Part shown: one piece after another, positions 1 to 4,916 of the stretch | Numbering within the stretch: the first letter of the stretch is position 1 | Layout: every line of letters starts with the position of its first letter | Source: Sulfurovum sp. | GTDB lineage: Bacteria > Campylobacterota > Campylobacteria > Campylobacterales > Sulfurovaceae | Direction: 5' to 3' | Length of the DNA: 6,914 nucleotides | Assembly: GCA_015663065.1 (NCBI GenBank) | Contig: DQSX01000245.1 | Coordinates: 1 to 6,914 of the forward strand | Notes under the pieces: generated by a model | Told to the model about the DNA's origin: nothing | Databases searched by the model: none | Seen by the model: only the letters and a program-made list of their open reading frames with translations | Program-made: the position numbers and the translations under genes

Positions 1-851
1 AAAAACACCCCATAGAAATGGCTAAACCTGAGATAGAACAGTTTTTAACCTATCTTGCTGTAAAGAAAAAAGTATCACCAACCACACAGAACCAAGCCTT
101 TTCAGCTATCTTATTTTTATATAAAGAAGTGCTGGGAATAGATATGAGCTCTTGGAACATACAAGCTTTACGAGCACAAGAGCGAAAACATATACCACAG
201 GTACTTACAAAAGAAGAAGTAAAAAAAGTCATTGATAATCTTACTGGAACATATCAACTCATCGTGTATTTGATGTATGGATGTGGTTTGCGTATGAGTG
301 AAGCATTAAATATACGTATCAAAGACATAGACTTTGGATTTGACAAAGTGTATATTTGGGACAGTAAAAGCCTACAAGACCGAACTGTACCATTACCACA
401 AACAATTAAGCAACGATTAAAAGCACAAGTTGAATATGCAGAGGGGATACATGACAAAGATCTGTCGGACGGGTATGGAAGTGTATATATGCCTTATGCA
501 CTAGAACGCAAATACCCCAATGCAAAGTTTGAAACCAAATGGCAGTTTTTGTTTCCTATGCGAAATGTGGCAAAAGATCCTAGAAGTGAGATTATCAGGC
601 GACATCATGTGCATGAAAAAACTTTAGGAAGAAATATAAAACAGGCATCTCTTAAAGCACAGGTTCATAAAAGAGTAACTTCACATATATTTAGACATTC
701 ATATGCCACACACCTTTTACAAAATGGCATAGACTTGCGAAGTATACAAGAATTACTCGGTCATAAAAGTATAGAGACCACAATGGTTTATACACACGTA
801 GTAGCTGAGATGAACAAAGGAAAAGTCTCAAGCCCTTTGGATATGTTATAA
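1..851 (+). CDS. intI: Integron integrase, tyrosine recombinase (5' end outside window)
   Basis: Site-specific recombinase of the IntI family, which inserts and excises gene cassettes at attI and attC sites. The reading frame is open to the left edge (first full codon at base 3), and the residues before the first ATG (18) still read as IntI (KHPIEM then AKPEIEQFL), so the true start is upstream and about 50 residues are probably missing. Numbering from that ATG, the catalytic set is present: R92 in GCGLRMSEAL, K117 in the beta-hairpin before DRTVPLP, H223-x-x-R226 in SHIFRHSYATH, H249 in ELLGHKS and the nucleophile Y258 in TTMVYTH. Residues about 155-205 (ALERKYPNAK, KWQFLFPM, RRHHVHEKTL) form the extra helix region that separates IntI from XerC/XerD. 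The C-terminus (SSPLDML) is typical. No frame break is visible. In usual integrons intI points away from its cassettes, so the array would lie to the left. The IntI assignment is very secure; activity is inferred. Confidence 0.95.
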   Translation, partial: KHPIEMAKPEIEQFLTYLAVKKKVSPTTQNQAFSAILFLYKEVLGIDMSSWNIQALRAQERKHIPQVLTKEEVKKVIDNLTGTYQLIVYLMYGCGLRMSEALNIRIKDIDFGFDKVYIWDSKSLQDRTVPLPQTIKQRLKAQVEYAEGIHDKDLSDGYGSVYMPYALERKYPNAKFETKWQFLFPMRNVAKDPRSEIIRRHHVHEKTLGRNIKQASLKAQVHKRVTSHIFRHSYATHLLQNGIDLRSIQELLGHKSIETTMVYTHVVAEMNKGKVSSPLDML

Positions 852-852
852 T
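844..852 (+). promoter_or_regulatory. Extended -10 promoter element before the sirtuin gene
   Basis: TGTTATAAT matches the extended -10 pattern TGn-TATAAT exactly and overlaps the last codons and stop of the integrase gene. A start site about 7 nt after the box would fall on the A of the sirtuin ATG at 859. There is no Shine-Dalgarno sequence between the box and that ATG (ATCTTTCC). The arrangement suggests a leaderless transcript. I see no convincing -35 box, which is common in Campylobacterota promoters. This is inferred from sequence only. Confidence 0.45.
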
Positions 853-858
853 CTTTCC

Positions 859-1680
859 ATGAACATTACAGTAAACCTTAAAAAAGCTAAAAAACTGTTA
901 GCAGAAGCAGATGCCATATTCATCACTGCCGGGGCAGGGATGGGAGTGGACTCCGGACTGCCTGACTTTAGAGGGGTGGAGGGGTTTTGGAATGCTTACC
1001 CTAAAGCCAAAGAGTTAGGGCTTCAGTTTGAGGAGATGGCAAACCCTGAGTGGTTTGAGTCAGACCCTCAGTTGGCTTGGGCTTTTTATGGACATAGGTT
1101 GCATCTTTACCGTGACACCATACCTCATGAAGGTTTTACAAAGCTTTTAGAACTATCTAATACTAAAAAATATGGAGCCTTTGTTTTCACTTCCAATGTG
1201 GATGGTCAATTTCAAATTGCAGGGTTTAAAGATGAGAGGGTGATGGAGTGTCACGGTTCTATTCATAATCTGCAGTGTATCGACAACTGTCAGGGTATAT
1301 TATGGTCTTCAGATGATACAAACATAGCAATAGCTGAGGGTTTCCAAGCAGAAGAACCTTTACCTTCCTGTCCATTCTGTGGGGCTATGGCAAGACCCAA
1401 TATACTGATGTTCGGTGATTATGGCTGGGAGTATGCCCGAACCAATGGACAAAGAGAAAGATTGGTTAAATGGATGGATAACATAGAAGAAGAGGGTGGC
1501 AAAGTTGTTATTGTAGAGATTGGGGCAGGGACAGCAGTACCAACCGTGCGTAATACTTCTGATCAAATAGCCAAAAGGTTTTCTATCCCTGTGATCCGTA
1601 TTAACCCTCGAGAGAGTTTTGGTGCAGAGATAGAACTGCCAATGGGTGCTGTTGAAGCTTTGAATCAGATCATCCCGTAG
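859..1680 (+). CDS. Sir2-family NAD-dependent protein deacylase (non-canonical sirtuin)
   Basis: Predicted cytoplasmic sirtuin that uses NAD+ to remove acyl groups from lysines; 273 aa, a usual bacterial length. Rossmann-fold NAD motifs: GAGMGVDSG at 25-33 and PDFRG at 35-39. The catalytic core reads TSNVDGQF at 111-118, where classic sirtuins have TQN-I/V-DGLH, so Gln is replaced by Ser and Leu-His by Gln-Phe. The catalytic His is kept (H132 in CHGSIH). A four-Cys zinc site is formed by C140, C144, C171 and C174, followed by RPNILMFGD. GAGT (222-225) and N249 complete the NAD pocket. The gene begins 7 nt after the integrase stop with no ribosome site; the next Met (28) lies inside the NAD motif, so ATG 859 is the only sensible start. 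The stop TAG is part of the downstream palindromic repeat. The substrate is unknown; a link to the integrase is only positional. Other NAD-consuming activity (such as ADP-ribosylation) cannot be excluded. Confidence 0.9.
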   Translation: MNITVNLKKAKKLLAEADAIFITAGAGMGVDSGLPDFRGVEGFWNAYPKAKELGLQFEEMANPEWFESDPQLAWAFYGHRLHLYRDTIPHEGFTKLLELSNTKKYGAFVFTSNVDGQFQIAGFKDERVMECHGSIHNLQCIDNCQGILWSSDDTNIAIAEGFQAEEPLPSCPFCGAMARPNILMFGDYGWEYARTNGQRERLVKWMDNIEEEGGKVVIVEIGAGTAVPTVRNTSDQIAKRFSIPVIRINPRESFGAEIELPMGAVEALNQIIP

Positions 1681-1773
1681 GGTGCGTTTCCTACGCAGCA
1701 CATAATAAAATTTGCATAAAATATAACATTTGCCGTAAGGGTGATAAAAGGTGCGTTGGGAAACGCACCCTAC
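1677..1773. repeat. Inverted pair of GTAG-headed palindromes (REP/BIME-like element)
   Basis: A perfect 15-bp inverted repeat bounds this 97-bp stretch: GTAGGGTGCGTTTCC at 1677-1691 and its complement at 1759-1773. Each end is also a palindrome by itself. The left one folds as TGCGT (1683-1687) with ACGCA (1693-1697). The right one folds as GGTGCGTT (1750-1757) with AACGCACC (1762-1769) around a GGGA loop. Each hairpin is preceded, on its own strand, by the tetranucleotide GTAG (1677-1680 plus; 1773-1770 minus). A GTAG-type tetranucleotide beside a short hairpin is the known hallmark of REP sequences mobilised by RAYT (TnpA-REP) transposases of the IS200/IS605 group. Two REPs facing each other form a BIME. 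The left GTAG contains the sirtuin stop codon. In RNA the unit could form one long stem or two small ones, and may affect termination or mRNA stability. The 47 nt between the arms are A+T-rich. No RAYT gene is in the window. Confidence 0.7.
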
Positions 1774-1784
1774 AAAGGATAAAT

Positions 1785-2360
1785 ATGCGTTGTTATTCCT
1801 GTGCTGCACTCAGCTATGCAGCCCTTTGCAAAACCTGTAAAGAACAAATCTTTGTACCCAGCATCCGTACTAAAAAAGTAGGAACGATGGATGTGATCTC
1901 TTTTTACCGTTATTCAAGCATTGAGTCACTGCTTCATACTAAACATAAGCCAGAAGGACACCGTATATTTAAAATGTTGGCTGAAATGACCATGAAACCA
2001 TTCATAAAAGAGTTTGTAGAAAATAATGATGGGGATGTGTATGTTGTGGGTGTCGATGAATATGTCAAAAGCGGGTATGCCCATGTTTCCCTGTTAACCC
2101 AGGCTATGAAAACCAAAACCTCCATACCGGAACATGCTTCACTGCTTGCAGCAAACAGAGTCAATTACTCTGGAAAATCACTACAGTTTCGCTTAGATCA
2201 TCCCCGTGACTTTGTCTACACTGGTACAGAAGATGTGCATGCCATACTGGTAGATGACATCATCACCACAGGCATCACACTTCAGGAAGCACAAAAAGTT
2301 TTGATGCAGCACGGAGTGAATGTACTTTTTGCTTTGACATTGGCAGATGTGGAAGAATGA
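1785..2360 (+). CDS. ComF-family phosphoribosyltransferase-like protein
   Basis: 191-aa cytoplasmic protein with the two parts of the ComF family. The N-terminal zinc-ribbon knuckle has C3, C6, C15 and C18 (CysX2Cys twice). The C-terminal type I phosphoribosyltransferase fold carries the PRPP-binding loop ILVDDIITTGITLQEA at 154-169. The segment VKSGYAHVSLLTQAM (94-108) sits where ComF proteins have their conserved R-G-F-N-Q-x-x-L-L stretch, but the match is loose. ComF proteins are linked to DNA uptake or to replication-restart functions in transformable bacteria, and many members have no shown role. It is somewhat shorter than the usual 220-240 aa. The start is supported by AAAGGAT at 1774-1780, five bases before ATG 1785. 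It follows the sirtuin gene across the REP pair and may share its transcript. Its stop lies 9 nt from the stop of a convergent small gene. Family assignment is good; function in this organism is unknown. Confidence 0.82.
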   Translation: MRCYSCAALSYAALCKTCKEQIFVPSIRTKKVGTMDVISFYRYSSIESLLHTKHKPEGHRIFKMLAEMTMKPFIKEFVENNDGDVYVVGVDEYVKSGYAHVSLLTQAMKTKTSIPEHASLLAANRVNYSGKSLQFRLDHPRDFVYTGTEDVHAILVDDIITTGITLQEAQKVLMQHGVNVLFALTLADVEE

Positions 2361-2369
2361 ACCCTTTGA

Positions 2370-2634
2370 TTATAAAGTGAAGGGCTCTTTCTTCGCTTTT
2401 CTACGAATTAAATTAAATGTTTTAAGCACTATAGGTTTGTTTATGACCCACTTTTCAATTTGATATTTGTAAGGAAAGTTCATTAAGAACAGTCCTCCAA
2501 TAATGGTTAAAAGACCTTGACCAGGTAGAAAGAGCATGGCTATACCTGCAATGAGTAAAATACTATATAGAGTAGGGCGATTGCTATGGTAGTGTATAGA
2601 TCCATCTTTTGCCTTTTATGTATTTACTAAGCAT
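2370..2634 (-). pseudogene. Small PGPGW-type membrane protein gene, apparently frameshifted
   Basis: On the minus strand, the frame ending at TAA 2372-2370 encodes one hydrophobic span (LYSILLIAGIAMLFL), the motif PGQGLLTIIGGLFL, then NFPYKYQIEKW and a basic tail ending RRKAKKEPFTL. This order (helix, PG-x-G, second hydrophobic stretch, FP-x-K, Arg/Lys-rich end) is that of the PGPGW family of small putative transmembrane proteins of unknown function. The frame is open back to a TAA at 2618-2616 but has no ATG before the first helix; the first in-frame ATG (2537) lies inside it and would leave only 55 aa. A different frame supplies a start at 2634 (MLSKYIKGK) and meets the main frame at an A4 run (T4 on plus, 2607-2610). 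Removing one A would give a continuous 87-aa protein reading MLSKYIKGKDGSIHYHSNR then the helix. So it is either a decayed gene, a sequencing indel, or frameshift-expressed. No good ribosome site precedes 2634. It occupies nearly all of the 330-nt gap between comF and fetB. Confidence 0.68.
2374..2399 (+). terminator. Possible weak intrinsic terminator after the comF-like gene
   Basis: AAAGTGAAG (2374-2382) can pair with CTTCGCTTT (2391-2399) through nine pairs including one G-U, with an 8-nt loop, followed by TCTACG. It begins 14 nt after the comF-like stop. The stem is A/T-rich and the U tract is short and lies mostly inside the stem. It also lies within the 3' coding end of the convergent small gene, so the dyad could be chance. 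I see no better terminator for the sirtuin/comF unit. Confidence 0.25.
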
Positions 2635-2685
2635 AGTGTAATGGAGTTAGTTTAATAGAACGCTCTGATAAATCTGAGAGTTCGT

Positions 2686-2708
2686 TATAATATGTTAAAA
2701 GGAAGAGG
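2686..2708 (+). promoter_or_regulatory. -10 box and ribosome site that decide the fetB start
   Basis: TATAAT at 2686-2691 is a perfect -10 box, with a start site expected near 2698. The strong ribosome site AAGGAAGAGG follows at 2699-2708, directly before ATG 2710. An in-frame ATG at 2692 would lie upstream of the expected transcript start and has no ribosome site, so 2710 is preferred. There is no obvious -35 box. An imperfect dyad (GAA-CG-CTCT at 2658-2666, AGAGTTC at 2677-2683) covers the -20 to -40 region and might be an operator, though it is weak. Confidence 0.55.
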
Positions 2709-2709
2709 C

Positions 2710-3435
2710 ATGAATACATCCATCTACAATATTTCATTGTTTGACCTTCTTTGGGTCATGATCCCTGTGGCAGTGGTGATCGTGATCTATATGCGATGGA
2801 CACAGGATAAGACAACCCTGTTTTATGCACTCTTTAGAATGCTTTTACAGCTCATACTCATCGGGTATGTGTTGACCTATATCTTTACTTCTAATTCTTC
2901 ATATTTAGTAATATTAATACTCTCTGTAATGCTCGTTGCAGCCGCTATGATAGCCTTGCGTCCCTTACAGAAGAAAAATAGAAACTTGTATCTTTATGCG
3001 TTCATCTCCATATTTATTGGGGGTATTTTTACTTTGCTTATGGTGGTGTTTGGGGTACTTGATCTGAACCCATGGTATGAGCCACGATTTCTCATACCGC
3101 TGGCAGGGATGATATTTGCCAACTCCATGAATGCAGTGAGCATCTCCGCTGAAAGGTTTGAGACTGAGAATGAAAGAGGGTACAGTTACACAGAAGCAAG
3201 AGCAACATCGTATAAAGCGGCACTCATCCCCATTATCAATTCTCTTTTTGCTGTGGGGCTTGTCTCACTGCCGGGGATGATGACGGGACAGATACTCTCA
3301 GGCGTAGACCCGTTAATAGCAGTACGTTACCAAATGATGGTGATGCTGATGATATTGGGCTCAGCAGGTATCTCGGTTGCGATCTATCTGGTACTACTTA
3401 AAAAACAAGGTGATAAAAATGAAACGTTACATTAG
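2710..3435 (+). CDS. fetB: ABC transporter permease, FetB/UPF0014 family
   Basis: 241-aa inner-membrane protein with about six to seven hydrophobic segments (roughly 11-28, 40-59, 64-83, 94-118, 128-145, 170-188, 209-230). The family signature SLPGMMTGQILSGVDPL (186-202) followed by AVRYQ is the diagnostic motif of UPF0014/FetB. AGMIFANSMNA (132-142) and RMLLQLILIGYVL (43-55) are also family blocks. In E. coli FetB pairs with the ATPase FetA and is linked to iron export and peroxide tolerance; plant relatives are ALS3/STAR2. Length is close to the E. coli protein (about 260 aa). No FetA-like ATPase gene lies on either side in this window, so the partner must be elsewhere or the permease works differently. 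The start at 2710 rather than 2692 is set by the promoter and ribosome site. The 3' end overlaps the next gene by 17 nt. Family is sure; the iron substrate is inferred by homology. Confidence 0.88.
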   Translation: MNTSIYNISLFDLLWVMIPVAVVIVIYMRWTQDKTTLFYALFRMLLQLILIGYVLTYIFTSNSSYLVILILSVMLVAAAMIALRPLQKKNRNLYLYAFISIFIGGIFTLLMVVFGVLDLNPWYEPRFLIPLAGMIFANSMNAVSISAERFETENERGYSYTEARATSYKAALIPIINSLFAVGLVSLPGMMTGQILSGVDPLIAVRYQMMVMLMILGSAGISVAIYLVLLKKQGDKNETLH

Positions 3436-3673
3436 TTTTCTGTTACTGTTCACGGTGTTTGCACTGACACTTGAAGCAAAGAACTGCTGGAAGATCAAGA
3501 ATAAAGATACCAAAGCACTTTGTGAAAGTAAATTTGAGCACAAAAAGAATTGTTGGCGCATTAAAGACAATGATACAAAAGCTTACTGTGAAGCCTCTGC
3601 CTACGGTAAGAACAGTTGTTGGAAGATCAAGAATGCTGATGAAAAAGAGATGTGTATTGCTGAAACAAAATAG
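3419..3673 (+). CDS. Secreted 84-aa protein of three 22-residue two-Cys repeats
   Basis: Not a named family to me. Residues 1-20 are a signal peptide (MKRY, hydrophobic core ISFLLLFTVFALTL, then EA with cleavage likely after A20). The mature 64 residues are three copies of one unit with pattern K/N-N/S-C-W-K/R-I-K-N/D-x-D-x-K-x-x-C. Cysteines are at 23, 35, 45, 57, 67 and 79, giving exact spacings of 12, 10, 12, 10, 12 and a 22-residue period. An export signal with six evenly spaced cysteines suggests periplasmic disulfides, one per unit. The protein is very basic and has one Trp per unit. The start at 3419 is set by AAGGTG at 3407-3412 and by the signal peptide; a longer in-frame ATG at 3377 would only add residues inside the fetB gene. 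It overlaps fetB by 17 nt in another frame, so translational coupling is likely. A metal- or peptide-binding role would be a guess. Confidence 0.85.
   Translation: MKRYISFLLLFTVFALTLEAKNCWKIKNKDTKALCESKFEHKKNCWRIKDNDTKAYCEASAYGKNSCWKIKNADEKEMCIAETK
3479..3670 (+). repeat. Three in-frame 66-nt tandem repeats inside the Cys-repeat gene
   Basis: Units are 3479-3544, 3545-3610 and 3611-3670 (the last is six bases short of a full unit). Each encodes the CWxIK...D.K..C block. They are clear at protein level but divergent at DNA level (for example TGCTGGAAGATCAAGAAT, TGTTGGCGCATTAAAGAC, TGTTGGAAGATCAAGAAT); units 1 and 3 are closest. This points to old duplications kept by selection rather than to recent slippage. 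Confidence 0.85.
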
Positions 3674-3675
3674 TG

Positions 3676-3704
3676 TATAATAATAGCTATAAAATACTAT
3701 AAGG
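3676..3704 (+). promoter_or_regulatory. -10 box and ribosome site for the 401-aa secreted protein gene
   Basis: TATAAT at 3676-3681 begins three bases after the stop of the Cys-repeat gene. A start site near 3688 would give a leader of about 23 nt containing AAGG at 3701-3704, six bases before ATG 3711. No clear -35 box is seen. The downstream gene may therefore have its own promoter as well as read-through from fetB. Confidence 0.45.
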
Positions 3705-3710
3705 TAGAAA

Positions 3711-4916
3711 ATGAAAAAGGGTACGCTCTTACTATTGCTGATTACCTCACTACAGGCTGACTGGAAGTCTGATATGCTGGAAAAAAGTAATGAGATCTAT
3801 AATGAGACAAAAAACAAAACTATTTTACTCTATAAAGAGAATGTAGAGACCCAGCCTCTGACCAAAGAGGAACGCATGGACAAAGTATGGGACAAGATCT
3901 ACCCGGACTTGGAAGAGGGTGCAAAGAATATAGACAAACTCAACAATGCCCCTGACTCTACATGGATCGGAACCGATAAAGAAGATGTACAAAAAGATAT
4001 CAACCAACTCTTTGAGATGATCGTCAACGGGTTGATAGAAGATGACCTGTTGATCTATAAGACCAAAATGGAAAAACTCAAAAAAGAGATCTCGAGTAAC
4101 AAAGCAAATATCTTGAAGTACCGTGAAAAAAGAGTAGGCGCACCCAAAAGATCTGCCATCTACACCACAAAGTCAGAATACGATACAAAAATCGAAGAGA
4201 CCAAAAATGAAAATGGTATTTTAGAGAATGAGATTCGCATCATAAAAGAGGATCTTAAGAAGAATTTTGAAGAGATCGGTGTAAATTTAAGTGCTGCACA
4301 GATAGATGTACTACTGACACGGGTTGATGGAGATGATATTATACAGATATCACTGGTTATGGAGACACTCAAACACATTACCAAGCAGATCCTGGTCTTG
4401 ATGAAAGCGAGTAAAGAGGAGTTGACGCAAGCGAAGAAGTATTACGGGATGCATCAGGTTCTGCTTGAACTGGTCGTGTACATACAGCAAAAATATATTG
4501 ACAAATGCAATAACGTCTATCTTCCCAAAATAGATAAAATGATTTCTGATTCTGCAGAGATGATGGTTAACACTAACAGACTTAAAGCCCAGGAAGAAGA
4601 TGCAAGAAGACGCTCTATTTACAACAATAACCTGGATGCCCAGATGCTTACCAACAAAGCAGCGAAACTCTATAAAAATGATATTATTTCTTCACGAAAC
4701 AATATGATGCAAGCACAGAAAATTTCAAAAGAGAATCTGAAACTTTCAAAAAACACCTATGCAACCGTGATGCTCTCAGCAGATCTGTTTGATCTGATAA
4801 ACGAGAGTCAGAGTATGTTTGAAGAGGTCAGCAAGATACAGGTACCAAACCTCGTCCCTTTTGAGAATATTCAATTGGAACAGAAGTATAAAGAGTTGAC
4901 GGAGAAGTTGCGTTAG
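3711..4916 (+). CDS. Secreted alpha-helical/coiled-coil protein of unknown function
   Basis: I do not recognise a named family. Residues 1-16 (MKKGTLLLLLITSLQA) are a short signal peptide with likely cleavage before DWKSD, so the product should be periplasmic or outer-membrane-associated; there is no lipobox Cys and no later membrane span. The mature 385 residues are highly charged and almost wholly helix-forming, with heptad-like stretches at about 112-190 (KMEKLKKEISSNKANILKYR, then KIEETKNENGILENEIRIIK) and about 285-350. The block 189-275 (GVNLSAAQIDVLLTRVDGDD, later YYGMHQVLLELVVYIQQKYI) looks least repetitive and is probably the conserved core. There is one Cys (266). The ribosome site AAGG is 6 nt from ATG 3711. 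It lies 37 nt after the Cys-repeat gene, so the two secreted products may be co-expressed. Its stop overlaps the convergent peptidase stop by 4 nt. The coding frame is supported by the signal peptide, length and context. Confidence 0.8.
   Translation: MKKGTLLLLLITSLQADWKSDMLEKSNEIYNETKNKTILLYKENVETQPLTKEERMDKVWDKIYPDLEEGAKNIDKLNNAPDSTWIGTDKEDVQKDINQLFEMIVNGLIEDDLLIYKTKMEKLKKEISSNKANILKYREKRVGAPKRSAIYTTKSEYDTKIEETKNENGILENEIRIIKEDLKKNFEEIGVNLSAAQIDVLLTRVDGDDIIQISLVMETLKHITKQILVLMKASKEELTQAKKYYGMHQVLLELVVYIQQKYIDKCNNVYLPKIDKMISDSAEMMVNTNRLKAQEEDARRRSIYNNNLDAQMLTNKAAKLYKNDIISSRNNMMQAQKISKENLKLSKNTYATVMLSADLFDLINESQSMFEEVSKIQVPNLVPFENIQLEQKYKELTEKLR

Noticed and set aside
859..1680. Sirtuin as part of an anti-phage defence system
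   Set aside because: Defence Sir2 proteins usually carry extra domains or partner genes such as Argonaute, HerA or other effector/sensor proteins. This one is a stand-alone sirtuin with an intact zinc site and a ComF neighbour.
1677..1773. attC recombination site of a cassette downstream of intI
   Set aside because: The size and palindromy fit, but the end motifs do not: no RYYYAAC at the left, and GTTGGGA at the right differs from GTTRRRY. The ends carry GTAG and are self-palindromic, which fits REP better.
1360..1809. 149-aa minus-strand reading frame over the sirtuin end
   Set aside because: It is antisense to a clear sirtuin coding region, has a low-complexity, Tyr/Arg/Cys-rich sequence with no family motif, and runs through the REP element.
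2658..2683. Imperfect dyad upstream of fetB as a terminator
   Set aside because: The stem is bulged and has no U tract; at most it is a weak operator candidate, noted with the fetB promoter.
2692..2709. Earlier in-frame ATG for fetB
   Set aside because: It touches the TATAAT box and would precede the expected transcript start; ATG 2710 has a strong ribosome site.
3377..3418. N-terminal extension of the Cys-repeat protein
   Set aside because: It would put a charged stretch in front of a good signal peptide and lies in fetB coding sequence; ATG 3419 has its own ribosome site.
3471..3680. 69-aa frame within the Cys-repeat gene
   Set aside because: It is a shifted reading of the same repeats, rich in Lys/Arg, with no signal peptide or motif.
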